Shown here: piece after piece, positions 6,620 through 14,042 of the stretch | How positions within the stretch are numbered: the first letter of the stretch is position 1 | How the letters are laid out: each line of letters begins with the position of its first letter | Source: a virus | DNA: 49,360 bases | Reading direction: 5' to 3' (one strand) | Virus record (IMG/VR): IMGVR_UViG_3300034198_006960 | Span: 1 to 49,360 of that record | Program-made: the position numbers and the translations under genes | Notes under the pieces: model-generated | The model's input: only the letters and a program-made list of their open reading frames with translations | Told to the model about the DNA's origin: nothing | Databases searched by the model: none

Positions 6620-7036
6620 TTAAAACCAACCCAGCTTTTTACCTGTGTGCACACGGGCATCAGCCTCTTCAGGTGTGTGGGGAAACCTCCAAGCCCAAAT
6701 TGCAACCAGAAGCATGATCAACCCCATGCCCACAACCAACCAAAAGTTGCCTGTGGTCATCCACAATGTGATCAGGCTTATGTCCATGGTGATCACCATC
6801 ATCCACTTGGCTCTGCGAGGTACCACTCTCTTCTCCTGCCAGTTGCGCAGGAAAGGACCAAACAGCTTGTGGTTCATGATCCAGTCGTGCCATCTTTTGT
6901 TGCTCTTGGCAAAGCAGAAGGCTGCTGCCACAGCAGGTGTGCTCCAGGGTATGCCAGGGGTCACGATGCCAATATATGATATTCCCAAACAGATCATACC
7001 CAGCATAAACCAAAGAGTCTTTTTAAACTTTTCCAT
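6620..7036 (-). CDS. DUF454 (YbaN-like) inner-membrane protein
   Basis: The 138-residue protein carries the clear DUF454 signature: GIVTPGIPWSTP at 23-34, AAFCFAKSNKRWHDWIMNH at 38-56, FGPFLRNW at 59-66 and PRRAKW at 73-78, with hydrophobic segments at about 8-26, 78-94 and 98-116. The start is taken at ATG 7036 because the family begins just before the first membrane helix; an earlier in-frame ATG at 7099 would add 21 atypical residues. No strong binding site is visible. The biochemical role of DUF454 is not established; in bacteria it is an inner-membrane protein. Its place upstream of the GT25 gene suggests an envelope-directed pair. Confidence 0.85.
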   Translation of the reverse strand: MEKFKKTLWFMLGMICLGISYIGIVTPGIPWSTPAVAAAFCFAKSNKRWHDWIMNHKLFGPFLRNWQEKRVVPRRAKWMMVITMDISLITLWMTTGNFWLVVGMGLIMLLVAIWAWRFPHTPEEADARVHTGKKLGWF

Positions 7037-7139
7037 GCGATATTTATGTGAAAACACAACGCTAGATGCGATTGACTCCTGTGAGTGCCGCTGGTGCAAA
7101 TGCTGTGATTAACACTTGGTCATAATCTCACATTATGCC

Positions 7140-7167
7140 TTGACATGATGGTCTAATGTGCTATCAT
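7140..7167 (+). promoter_or_regulatory. Strong extended -10 promoter
   Basis: TTGACA (7140-7145), a 16-base spacer, TG-C-TATCAT (7162-7167), upstream of the RNA ligase gene. Confidence 0.85.
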
Positions 7168-7195
7168 ACAGCATAAGATAAGGATCGTGAACAAT

Positions 7196-8473
7196 ATGAG
7201 CACTTTTTCGTGTCCGCTGGTGCGTGTGGCGTCTGTACAGGATCACGTCAATGCGGATCGTCTTTCCATTGTCAAGCTGGAAGGGTTGGGCTTCGTGTGT
7301 ATTTCTGCCAAGCTGGCAGATGGCACTCCTCGCTACAAGACGGGCGACTGGGTGGTTTACATTCCCAGCGCCGCCATTCTGCCGGAATACCTGCTCAAGG
7401 AAATGGACTTCTGGAATGCCGAAACTCGCAAGGGTATGCTGGCAGGCAGCAATGGTGATCGGGTAAAGCCTCTCCGGCTGCGAGGTATTTTTAGTGAGGG
7501 GTTGCTGTATCCAGCATCAGTCACTGTGAATGACAACACAGAGATGATGCCCGAAGGTTATCTGCGCCGCTACTGGCAAGTGGCCCTAGGAGAAAGCGAT
7601 GGCGAGCTTTTGATGCGCATCGTGCGGCTCATGCCCGTGAACAAGTTGGAGGCTGTGGAGAGTATTGCCGGGCGCGATATGAGCGAACGTCTGGGCATCA
7701 CCAAGTGGGAGCCCACCATCCCTGCTGCCATGGCGGGAGAGGTGGCCAACATGATGGAACATCTCATCAAGTATGATTTTGAGCGTATGGAACGGTGTCC
7801 TAACATGTTTGAACTGGGCGAGCAGGTGACTGCCACAGAAAAACTTCATGGTACCAACATGTGCATCACTTGGGTGCCTGACATCACACATGAGGAAATG
7901 TTCGGCACACAGGGCAACATCCTGGTGAGCAGCAAAGGCCTGGGTGCTAGTGGCCTAGCATTCAAGAACAACGATGCAAACGCTCACAACCTGTATGTGC
8001 GCACCCTGCGTGATCTACTCTCAAATGGATTTGAGCAGAAGTTGGTGAGCCTTGTGGGCATGCTTACCCAACCCAAGCAGTTGGAGATCACAACTGCACT
8101 GCCTGTGCGAATTTGGGGAGAGGTTTTTGGTCAGGGTGTGCAGGACTTGCATTACAGCACCACCAAGCCAGAGTTTGCAGTGTTTGATGTGTGCATTGGT
8201 GAACGGTGGCTCACAGATGCAGAACTTGCACAGGCTTGTGTGCATCTGGGAGTAAACAAGGTGCCGCTAGCCTACAAGGGGCCGTTTGATTTGGCAGCTC
8301 TGGAGGCTGTGCGAGATGGTGCAACCATGCTGGGTGGTGCCAACATGCGAGAAGGTATTGTGGTGCGCAGCGAGAATCTGGAACCACATGCCCTCCATGG
8401 TCGCCGCATTGCAAAATTCATTAGCCCCGACTACCTGACACGCAAGAGTAAGAATCAGACAGAATTCAATTAA
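7196..8473 (+). CDS. RNA ligase, Rnl5/DRB0094-like
   Basis: The 425-residue protein has the two-part layout of the Deinococcus DRB0094 RNA ligase group: an N-terminal domain (about 1-160) likely to be OB-fold-like and a C-terminal nucleotidyltransferase domain. Motif I is TEKLHGTNM with the adenylated Lys at about 216. Motif III is FAVFDV, motif IV EGIVVRS and motif V AKFISPDYL, all in order. It seals 3'-OH/5'-phosphate RNA ends using ATP. AAGGA lies 11 bases before ATG 7196; a GTG at 7187 is too close to that site. The gene stands alone behind a strong promoter and its codons are richer in G/C at third positions than the structural genes. With the second ligase at 15405 and the end-healing protein at 22497 it suggests RNA repair. 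Confidence 0.92.
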   Translation: MSTFSCPLVRVASVQDHVNADRLSIVKLEGLGFVCISAKLADGTPRYKTGDWVVYIPSAAILPEYLLKEMDFWNAETRKGMLAGSNGDRVKPLRLRGIFSEGLLYPASVTVNDNTEMMPEGYLRRYWQVALGESDGELLMRIVRLMPVNKLEAVESIAGRDMSERLGITKWEPTIPAAMAGEVANMMEHLIKYDFERMERCPNMFELGEQVTATEKLHGTNMCITWVPDITHEEMFGTQGNILVSSKGLGASGLAFKNNDANAHNLYVRTLRDLLSNGFEQKLVSLVGMLTQPKQLEITTALPVRIWGEVFGQGVQDLHYSTTKPEFAVFDVCIGERWLTDAELAQACVHLGVNKVPLAYKGPFDLAALEAVRDGATMLGGANMREGIVVRSENLEPHALHGRRIAKFISPDYLTRKSKNQTEFN

Positions 8474-8477
8474 CCAG

Positions 8478-8492
8478 TTGTGATGATCACAA
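8478..8492. promoter_or_regulatory. Palindrome next to the Nudix promoter
   Basis: TTGTGAT-G-ATCACAA is a perfect inverted repeat with one central base. It lies directly between the ligase stop and the -35 of the next promoter. It could be an operator or a weak transcription stop; a TG-rich background makes chance possible. Confidence 0.35.
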
Positions 8493-8495
8493 TAT

Positions 8496-8523
8496 TTGAC
8501 TTATGTGCACCCTAGATTAAACT
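8496..8523 (+). promoter_or_regulatory. Probable promoter
   Basis: TTGACT (8496-8501), a 16-base spacer and TAAACT (8518-8523, 4 of 6). It keeps the spacing of the stronger promoters but has a weaker -10 without TGn. It would drive the Nudix gene and the four genes after it. Confidence 0.5.
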
Positions 8524-8546
8524 TAATCGTATGGAAACACATTACG

Positions 8547-8996
8547 ATGAGTAAAAAAATCAGTGCAGGTATAGTGATCACAGACGGTGATCATGTGTTA
8601 GTGGGTCATGTGACCAATCATAGACATTGGGATATTCCCAAGGGTGGTATAAACCAGGGTGAACCACCTTTGCAAGCTGCAATTAGGGAGTGTATGGAGG
8701 AAACAGGCATTCAAGTGCCTGTTTCTGAGTTGCAAGTTTTGGGCATGTATGCATATAAACCCAAAAAGGATCTCATGTTGTATTTGTGGTGTGTGAAACA
8801 AATGCCTGACGCAACCACACTCAAATGCGATAGCAAATTCACAAACACTAAAGGCATCCAGCAGCCCGAACTGGATGCATTTGCATGTGTGAAATGGGAA
8901 CAGATTTCGGAATATTGTCAGCCTGACTTGGTAAAAGTCTTAAAAATATTGGAGAAAAAAGCACGTGACACAGCTAAAAAACACTCCCTCACATGA
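8547..8996 (+). CDS. Nudix hydrolase
   Basis: A complete Nudix box fits GX5EX7REXXEEXGU exactly: G33, E39, R47, E48, E51, E52, G54 and I55. Nudix enzymes hydrolyse nucleoside diphosphates linked to another group, such as oxidised nucleotides, ADP-sugars, dinucleoside polyphosphates or capped RNA ends. The start ATG 8547 (149 residues) places the first strand KKISAGIVI where the family begins; the preceding bases give a short leader from the promoter at 8496. The substrate cannot be predicted. In this context, cleaning of nucleotide pools or of RNA 5' ends is plausible. The 3' end overlaps the next gene by 32 bases. Confidence 0.92.
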   Translation: MSKKISAGIVITDGDHVLVGHVTNHRHWDIPKGGINQGEPPLQAAIRECMEETGIQVPVSELQVLGMYAYKPKKDLMLYLWCVKQMPDATTLKCDSKFTNTKGIQQPELDAFACVKWEQISEYCQPDLVKVLKILEKKARDTAKKHSLT

Positions 8997-9231
8997 AGAA
9001 CTTCATGCAGCCCTACAAACCAATGTGGTGTGTGTGAACTTCAGGAAGGCAGATGGGTCTGTGAGACACATGAAGGCCACTCTGCAAGAGCATTGTTTGC
9101 CAGAGTTCCGCTCAGAACAACCACGCATGGAAAAGAGTAGTCAAGTATTCCGTGTATGGGACCTGGAGAAGCAAGCATGGCGCAGCTTCAGGACAGACAG
9201 ACTGGAGTCATGGGAAATCCAAATCCCATGA
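8965..9231 (+). CDS. SH3-like beta-barrel small protein (DUF2693-type)
   Basis: An 88-residue frame starts at GTG 8965, with GGAG ten bases upstream inside the Nudix gene. The pattern VVCVNFRKADGSVRHMKATL, then LPEF, then QVFRVWDLEKQAWRSF and LESWEI matches small phage SH3-like proteins of the DUF2693 type, which appear in many large phages and read as a compact beta barrel. Their role is not established; nucleic-acid binding or transcription modulation has been suggested by fold only. It overlaps the next gene by ATGA. Confidence 0.75.
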   Translation: MTQLKNTPSHEELHAALQTNVVCVNFRKADGSVRHMKATLQEHCLPEFRSEQPRMEKSSQVFRVWDLEKQAWRSFRTDRLESWEIQIP

Positions 9232-9578
9232 CTGATTACACAAATGAAGATTACCTAACACCCACAAAGGTTAGTTACTGCATCACTGCACCAGAAGAGG
9301 GGTGGCCCATGGTGGATCAGATTCCTGATCAGCTAACGCCCATTTTGCGCCCTATTGCAGAAACGTTAGCCATGCTGGATGGGAATGCATTCTTTAGTGC
9401 AAAGAATGATTGGTACACACAGTATCTACCTGAGGCATTTGTGTTGTTCATGGACAATGGCGGAACATTGGGTTGGGCTGGGCAAGCATGTTGGGTCACA
9501 GATCTCAATCATGAGAATGCAGAAGTGGCCCAAGCATATGAAAACTGGCGCATGTTGAAAAAGTTATATCGACCATGA
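9228..9578 (+). CDS. Unknown protein, 116 residues
   Basis: ATG 9228 overlaps the previous TGA. The product is acidic and aromatic-rich (EEGWPMVDQIPDQLTPI in the N-terminal half, FVLFMDNGGTLGWAGQACW in the second). The second half looks like two short strands with a Gly-rich turn. It ends in an ATGA overlap with the following gene, so the four genes from 8547 to 9823 form a coupled unit. No family is recognised. Confidence 0.65.
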   Translation: MTDYTNEDYLTPTKVSYCITAPEEGWPMVDQIPDQLTPILRPIAETLAMLDGNAFFSAKNDWYTQYLPEAFVLFMDNGGTLGWAGQACWVTDLNHENAEVAQAYENWRMLKKLYRP

Positions 9579-9823
9579 ATGAAATGTTTGAAGACAGCTT
9601 GAATGCCTTACACAAGAATTCAGGGTTTCATGTGGACCTACTGCTGACTGATGCATGTGTTCAAGAGTATTATGAACAACGACAAGCACTCTTTAAAGCT
9701 AAATCTCAAGCCGTACAAGATGCTATTGCACTGATTGAACAAAAATATCAAGTGGATTTATGGCAGCTTGAGCAAGAGTATGCAGTGTATGTGAGCATGA
9801 TCACACCTCAAAAGGATGCCTAA
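9575..9823 (+). CDS. Small coiled-coil protein, unknown
   Basis: Starts by an ATGA overlap. The 82-residue product is almost entirely helical, with charged and Gln-rich repeats (YYEQRQALFKAKSQAVQDAI, IEQKYQVDLWQLEQEYAVY) that fit a coiled coil of about 45 residues. Probably a dimeric accessory protein. Function unknown. Confidence 0.65.
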   Translation: MNEMFEDSLNALHKNSGFHVDLLLTDACVQEYYEQRQALFKAKSQAVQDAIALIEQKYQVDLWQLEQEYAVYVSMITPQKDA

Positions 9824-9826
9824 CAC

Positions 9827-10978
9827 ATGGCAGAAGTCAGAACAATTATCCCAGAAAAACTTTATGTGGGTCTGGGTCATCAATCACGCACCAGCCATCC
9901 GCTAGCTGCCCTAACCGCGTGGGGAACTGATGCTGCAAGTAAGAACAGGATGCAAACTGTACAGAGTCACAGCAAACAAACCTGGTGCATGGATAATTCC
10001 CCTCAGTGGGGCATTCGTATTGCAGGTGCAAGTTACAAAGATGAACTGTTCATTCAGGACCCCAGGGGATTCAGTGTGAGTGCGGGCACCGCTAATGTGC
10101 TGTGGCTCATGAAAACATGCACTGTTGTGGATGGTGTGATTCAAGCCCCATGTGTGTGGGCCAGAGTGAGTGGACGAAATACATTACTTGTGGTAGGCTC
10201 CCAAGCTCATGACCTAGCCATCATCCAGACTCGTGTGGCCAATAGCAAAGTGAGCATAAAACAAGTCAGACTGGGAGATTGGATCACACTACAGAATGGC
10301 ACGCAAGGTGTATATATGGGTAAATTCCACACCCTCATGTTTGATACAACCATGGGGTGGCGTTCAAACCAAGCCATGGAGAACCGATTGAGTGTGGATG
10401 GTGCCACTAAAACAGTGTTATGGCAACCTAATGTGAAGCGTGCATGGATGCCCAAGCATTACCAAACTCTAATGTTTTTGAGTAATCCCACTGTGGCTGA
10501 ACACACACCGCATGATCATGTTTACACAGATGTTCAAGCTGAGCTCAAGGTTAATGAACTTTTAAATGATGCAACTTGTGATGTATCTCGCAACCTTAGG
10601 GGCTATAATTATGGCAGGGTATTGTATGCCACACGCAAGGTGCCTGAGTTGGATAAGTTGATCATCCAGCCAGAATCCACTGTGTGCATGACTGCAGATG
10701 AAGCAAGTGCAATGCCATATAAAATGCATTACAGTGAGAATGGCATAGATTTTTGGATGTGGGGCAGCACAACTCGTAATGGTGTGGTCAACTTGTTGGA
10801 ATGGGACAAAGTTGCGTTGAACCAAAACCAGCTTAGAGTGCGGACCACAAAAAAAACGTCAGGTTTTCATGAGAATAATACTAAAATTTTAGATGTTAAT
10901 CAAGTGTTGGGTAATCTGTATGTGATGAAATCCACTTATGTGAGCAGTCTGGGTAACAAGCTGGAAGCCTGTATCTAA
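9827..10978 (+). CDS. Unknown protein, 383 residues
   Basis: ATG 9827 follows the previous stop by three bases, suggesting coupling. The sequence is beta-rich: strands in AVVDGVIQAPCVWARVSGR-type segments and a KOW/SH3-like stretch (VRLGDWITLQNGTQGVYMG near 162-180). There are no membrane segments and no catalytic motif that I recognise. The upstream partners are small early-type proteins, but a virion or nucleic-acid-binding role cannot be excluded. The gene is clearly coding by length and composition; the function is unknown. Confidence 0.7.
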   Translation: MAEVRTIIPEKLYVGLGHQSRTSHPLAALTAWGTDAASKNRMQTVQSHSKQTWCMDNSPQWGIRIAGASYKDELFIQDPRGFSVSAGTANVLWLMKTCTVVDGVIQAPCVWARVSGRNTLLVVGSQAHDLAIIQTRVANSKVSIKQVRLGDWITLQNGTQGVYMGKFHTLMFDTTMGWRSNQAMENRLSVDGATKTVLWQPNVKRAWMPKHYQTLMFLSNPTVAEHTPHDHVYTDVQAELKVNELLNDATCDVSRNLRGYNYGRVLYATRKVPELDKLIIQPESTVCMTADEASAMPYKMHYSENGIDFWMWGSTTRNGVVNLLEWDKVALNQNQLRVRTTKKTSGFHENNTKILDVNQVLGNLYVMKSTYVSSLGNKLEACI

Positions 10979-11175
10979 CCTCTGCGAACAGTCCAACCAA
11001 GCAGGTAGCACCTTTAGTCCTTTGTTTGTGATGTTGATGGATGATTAAAAGGGTGTGGTATTGGGTATTTGTACAGCTACCTGTATGGGTACAGGTGATT
11101 GGATGGTAGTAATGGGAGCTAGAGTCATAGCAGGTATTGGTGGGGGGTATGCGTGAGTATGTCAGCAGAAAGTTG

Positions 11176-11203
11176 TTGACAAACGCATCAAACATGCTAT
11201 CAT
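11176..11203 (+). promoter_or_regulatory. Strong extended -10 promoter
   Basis: TTGACA (11176-11181), a 16-base spacer, TG-C-TATCAT (11198-11203). The 197 bases before it (10979-11175) hold no convincing gene, only two overlapping tiny frames (one of 22 codons starting MIKRVWYWVFV). Confidence 0.85.
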
Positions 11204-11228
11204 GCACATACAGAACAAGGAACCCATC

Positions 11229-11603
11229 ATGCTGTCAGATGATGTCAAGGTGTTGCAAACTGCTGGCCACCAGCCTGCTGCAAGGGTGTTTGCAGATCTG
11301 CGCGAAAATCAGGCACATGCTCTGCATACACATGCAGACTTCTTTCAGAGTTTTGTGCACCAGGACAAGGTCACACAAGTTAAACAAATTGTGGAAGCTT
11401 TCTTCAAGGTGCGCAAGGGCATTTATGTGAACCGTCGTGCTAACCGGGGTCAGCCCTTCACTGTGATCAAGGTGGACAATCCGCAATTCCCACGCATGAG
11501 TGCAAAGCAGATTGACGCCCAGTATCGTGGACCGCTCAAGGCCCTGGGCGTGGAAATTATCTTTTCAAAGGCCAGTGATTCATACTTATACAGGATCAAA
11601 TGA
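11229..11603 (+). CDS. Unknown small early protein, 124 residues
   Basis: ATG 11229 lies 6 bases after AAGGAA and about 26 bases after the -10 of its promoter. The product has a His-rich helical N-terminal half (RENQAHALHTHADFF) and a basic middle (VRKGIYVNRRANRGQPFTVI near 61-80), followed by a strand-rich end (ALGVEIIFSKASDSYLYRIK). The basic, Gly/Arg-containing segment suggests nucleic-acid binding. No family is recognised. The downstream gene at 11662 lacks its own evident promoter and may be read from the same transcript. Confidence 0.7.
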   Translation: MLSDDVKVLQTAGHQPAARVFADLRENQAHALHTHADFFQSFVHQDKVTQVKQIVEAFFKVRKGIYVNRRANRGQPFTVIKVDNPQFPRMSAKQIDAQYRGPLKALGVEIIFSKASDSYLYRIK

Positions 11604-11661
11604 TGCACTGTGTTCAAAATACGTGCTGCATGATCCATATGTTTGATCGGAATTAGATCAC

Positions 11662-11916
11662 ATGTTACCTGGTATTTCTTGGCATGCACTTTTGCCTTAT
11701 GAGGTTGTGCTTGGTAATAGTTACTGGAGTAAACACAATATGATTTTGGAATGGCTCAACACGCACATGTCACCAGGTGTGCGAATGAAAGGGTTGATAC
11801 CCCAGGATCCCAACCATATACATGTGCGTTATGCACATGATCACTTTTATAATTATATTATTTTGCGTTTTAAAGATCATTCAGACATGTTGCGTTTTCA
11901 GTTGTCATGGTGTTAA
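11662..11916 (+). CDS. Small unknown protein, FxLSW family, intact copy
   Basis: This 84-residue protein aligns over its full length with the interrupted frame at 13220-13471: YEVVLGNSYWSK with HEIMLNSKYYTK, ILEWLNTHM with MFSWLLVHV, and ILRFKDHSDMLRFQLSWC with VIRFANPAHLIKFQLSWS. Its C-terminus also matches the partial gene at the window start. It is mixed alpha/beta, basic to neutral, with no motif I recognise. The 68 bases right after its coding end are duplicated after the second copy. Upstream, only a weak GGA precedes the ATG, so translation may be low. Function unknown. Confidence 0.7.
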   Translation: MLPGISWHALLPYEVVLGNSYWSKHNMILEWLNTHMSPGVRMKGLIPQDPNHIHVRYAHDHFYNYIILRFKDHSDMLRFQLSWC

Positions 11917-11979
11917 TAGCATTAGGTCTGGCTTAAAGTAATAACATGAGAAACAAGTTGTTGACAACCAGTACACACA
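11912..11979 (+). repeat. Direct repeat, copy A, with a damaged promoter
   Basis: These 68 bases match 13467-13534 without gaps and with 6 differences by my count. The repeat runs from the stop codon of the paralogous gene through a TTGACA at 11961-11966. In this copy the sequence after the repeat diverges, and CATAGG stands where copy B has the -10 TATCAT, so the promoter is probably inactive here. Confidence 0.8.
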
Positions 11980-12072
11980 AGCCATAGGGCTATTACACAT
12001 GTTAAATACTGGCATACATGAGATAAAATTGGTTTTGTGCCAGAATCTCACCAACCACATAAGGAAATCACT

Positions 12073-13134
12073 ATGGATGCAACTTTTTTCCGCAAATATG
12101 CCGACATCATTCAGGCTGCTCACACAAGTCCTCTGCAAGAAGCAGATGATGCACCTGTGAGTCAAGCAGAACTCACCAATCTGTATAAGCAGGGCAAACC
12201 TGTTCACTTTGTAAAGAACACTCCAGTTGCGCTGGTGCCCTTCCAACAGCTGGAAAAATTGGTGGGAGATCAGGCAGCTGACAAGATCAAACAGCTAGCA
12301 GGTGCTGTGGACAAGACCTCATATGACCAAGCCTACAAAGATAATGGTTATGTGGTGTTCCAGTGGAACAGCAAGGACAATTCACCAGATATCTATATAG
12401 CCAATCCAAATGTGGTCAAGAGCAAATATGTGAAGTTCATGGGTCAACTGCCCTCAGATGCCAAAAGCCGCAGCAAGATCCCCAGCTTGGTGGTCATGCA
12501 ACATTTGAAGGTGGATCCCAGCCGCATGCCCTTTTATGTGAAAGTGGTTCCTGTGGAGATGGTGCATGTGGATGATTTGGGACTTGCAAACAAGACCATT
12601 CAAACCAATTGGGGAGAACAAACAGTTCAAGCAGGTGGATACTTGGTGCGTGAGGAAAATGGCCACATCTACACAGTGGCTCCAGATGCTCAAGGTTTAC
12701 CCATAGGTTATGTGAAGGCTGGAATTAATGAATCCACAACAGGCACAGGCAATCCTTTTGATTTACCTGCCCGTGATCCTTTTTGGCTTTATATGGTCGC
12801 TGATGTGCGGCAGACTAAAGAGGGCGCATTTACTATGGATATTATCTTCCGGGAAGGGTTTAATAGCAATCCATACAAGATGGGAGAAGTGGTTTATACT
12901 AGCAACGCTAGCCAACCCAGCCTATCAGGGAAGTTATCAAGGTGGGTTAACAGGCAAAAACAAGAGCATGATATCCACATAACAGATCCAAATCATCCCT
13001 TGATGAAAATAGTGCAAAAAGCAGTTGAAAGTTATATGGATAGCAAGGCAGCAAGTAAAAACAGTCTATCGTCTATCTCTAATAAGCCAAATAATCCCAA
13101 TTACGATCCAAATGATTTTAGTAACAGAAAATAA
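12073..13134 (+). CDS. Unknown protein, 353 residues
   Basis: ATG 12073 follows AAGGAAATC; upstream in-frame codons lack a binding site. The N-terminus MDATFFRKYADIIQAAH resembles the helix at the start of several marine phage structural proteins, which is only a hint. The middle contains QAGGYLVREENGHIYTVAP, similar to the small PGDYG-type domain. The C-terminal tail (about the last 40 residues) is low complexity, rich in Ser, Asn, Pro and Asp. There is no clear promoter beyond a GTTAAATA element at 12001-12008 that loosely resembles a late promoter. The gene sits between the two copies of the FxLSW family and the repeat. Function unknown; a virion role is possible. Confidence 0.65.
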   Translation: MDATFFRKYADIIQAAHTSPLQEADDAPVSQAELTNLYKQGKPVHFVKNTPVALVPFQQLEKLVGDQAADKIKQLAGAVDKTSYDQAYKDNGYVVFQWNSKDNSPDIYIANPNVVKSKYVKFMGQLPSDAKSRSKIPSLVVMQHLKVDPSRMPFYVKVVPVEMVHVDDLGLANKTIQTNWGEQTVQAGGYLVREENGHIYTVAPDAQGLPIGYVKAGINESTTGTGNPFDLPARDPFWLYMVADVRQTKEGAFTMDIIFREGFNSNPYKMGEVVYTSNASQPSLSGKLSRWVNRQKQEHDIHITDPNHPLMKIVQKAVESYMDSKAASKNSLSSISNKPNNPNYDPNDFSNRK

Positions 13135-13164
13135 ATGCGCCTGGACTTAAGGTCCGCCTCAATG

Positions 13165-13192
13165 TTGACATTATATGAAACTCCAATAACAT
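13165..13192 (+). promoter_or_regulatory. Promoter candidate overlapping a hairpin
   Basis: TTGACA (13165-13170), a 16-base spacer and TAACAT (13187-13192). The -10 is part of the left arm of the inverted repeat at 13180-13213. The predicted transcription start is near 13199, in the loop. Confidence 0.5.
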
Positions 13193-13213
13193 AGTAAAAC
13201 ATGTTATTGGAGT
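13180..13213 (+). promoter_or_regulatory. Inverted repeat covering a ribosome binding site
   Basis: A perfect 13-bp stem (13180-13192 with 13201-13213) has an 8-base loop. The right arm holds GGAG (13209-13212), the binding site of the frame at 13220. RNA read through from upstream would hide the site; RNA started at about 13199 would lack the left arm. No T tract follows, so it is not a terminator on plus. Confidence 0.7.
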
Positions 13214-13219
13214 GCCAAC

Positions 13220-13471
13220 ATGCCTGATTTAGAGAGCCCGTTCAAACATCTCACACACGAGATCATGCTGAACAGCAAATATTATACCAAGAGTTCTCAA
13301 ATGTTCTCCTGGCTGCTGGTGCATGTGGGATCTGGTCATGCCTATGATTATACCACACCCAGGTAAGATTACTCACAACCCGTATGGCATGCATATCAAT
13401 TATTTGGTAACATTGTGATCAGATTTGCAAACCCAGCACATCTGATCAAATTCCAATTGAGCTGGAGTTAA
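13220..13471 (+). pseudogene. FxLSW family paralogue interrupted by an in-frame TAA
   Basis: ATG 13220 has GGAG seven bases upstream. The frame runs 48 codons to TAA at 13364-13366 and then continues in the same frame for 34 codons to TAA at 13469-13471. Both halves align with the intact protein at 11662-11916, and the total length (83 codons) nearly equals its 84. So a single nonsense codon splits an otherwise full-length paralogue. The truncated 48-residue product may still be made. TAA, TGA and TAG all end other genes here, so a changed genetic code is not indicated. Read-through, an assembly error, or true decay are the options; decay is simplest. Confidence 0.75.
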
Positions 13472-13534
13472 TAGCATTGTGCCTGGCTTAATGTGATAAC
13501 ATGAGAAACAAGTTGTTGACAACCAATACACACA
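13467..13534 (+). repeat. Direct repeat, copy B, with an intact promoter
   Basis: Matches 11912-11979 without gaps (6 differences). It follows the interrupted paralogue as copy A follows the intact one, so gene and downstream promoter were duplicated as one unit. Confidence 0.8.
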
Positions 13535-13543
13535 TGTTATCAT
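13516..13543 (+). promoter_or_regulatory. Strong extended -10 promoter
   Basis: TTGACA (13516-13521), a 16-base spacer, TG-T-TATCAT (13538-13543). The -35 is inside repeat copy B. Confidence 0.85.
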
Positions 13544-13564
13544 TTGTAATAAAGGACAGTTAGC

Positions 13565-13774
13565 ATGAACCAGCACTGTAAAAGTTGTGTGCATCATCAT
13601 GATGCAGGTCACACCCAGACTGCTCCCGCCCATATGCGCAAATATAACGACTGGTGCTGCAAGTTGGGCAAGCATGCGCCCATGAGTGTGGGTCATTGCA
13701 AGCTCATGAATCTCAAGAGCACTACTGATTCTGCTGGAATAAAGTGGTTGACAATCAGATCCACCATGCTATAA
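13565..13774 (+). CDS. Small Cys/His-rich protein, possible zinc binding
   Basis: ATG 13565 follows AAAGGACAGTTAGC, a good binding site behind the promoter at 13516. The 69-residue product has C5 and C8 (CKSC), a His cluster HHHDAGH at 10-16, CC at 31-32 and an HC pair near 44-45. These could hold one or two metal ions. The last dozen codons overlap the next gene's promoter, and the stop TAA lies within its TATAAT. No known family is recognised. Probably an early protein. Confidence 0.65.
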   Translation: MNQHCKSCVHHHDAGHTQTAPAHMRKYNDWCCKLGKHAPMSVGHCKLMNLKSTTDSAGIKWLTIRSTML

Positions 13775-13775
13775 T
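13748..13775 (+). promoter_or_regulatory. Strong extended -10 promoter, inside the preceding gene's end
   Basis: TTGACA (13748-13753), a 16-base spacer, TG-C-TATAAT (13770-13775). It shares the block TGCTATAATGCACACATAAC with the promoters at 14802 and 15353. Confidence 0.9.
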
Positions 13776-13800
13776 GCACACATAACACAGAGGATCACAC

Positions 13801-14034
13801 ATGTTCAATTCAAACCCACGTGGTAATAAACTCCAGGAGAGTGACTTTGATCGTAGCTTTCGCCGCACAGGCATGTTCATGAAGTTGGCATTTGTGTTGA
13901 TCGCTACACTGGTACTTGTTACCATGACTACAGGTGCATATATGGGCATCACTTGCTACACCAGTGGGGACCCCAACCACATGGCCTGCTTCATGATCAG
14001 CGACCGTGTGGAAGTGGGTGTGCGTGCTCGGTAA
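13801..14034 (+). CDS. Small single-span membrane protein
   Basis: ATG 13801 lies behind AGAGGATCACAC and a strong promoter. The 77-residue product has a polar basic N-terminus (about 1-24, with FDRSFRRTG), one transmembrane helix (about 26-49, MFMKLAFVLIATLVLVTMTT) and a C-terminal part with two Cys (ITCYTSGDPNHMACFM) that would lie in the periplasm by the positive-inside rule and could form a disulfide. Early expression of such a protein suggests action at the host membrane, for example exclusion of other phages; this is inference. Confidence 0.7.
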   Translation: MFNSNPRGNKLQESDFDRSFRRTGMFMKLAFVLIATLVLVTMTTGAYMGITCYTSGDPNHMACFMISDRVEVGVRAR

Positions 14035-14042
14035 AATAGTGG

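Noticed and set aside
10896-11207. 103-codon minus-strand frame
   Set aside because: It overlaps a strong plus promoter and the end of a plus gene; His/Thr/Cys-rich translation is not protein-like.
13364-13366. Reassigned TAA codon (alternative genetic code)
   Set aside because: TAA, TGA and TAG all end clear genes in the window, so a single in-frame TAA is better explained by mutation.
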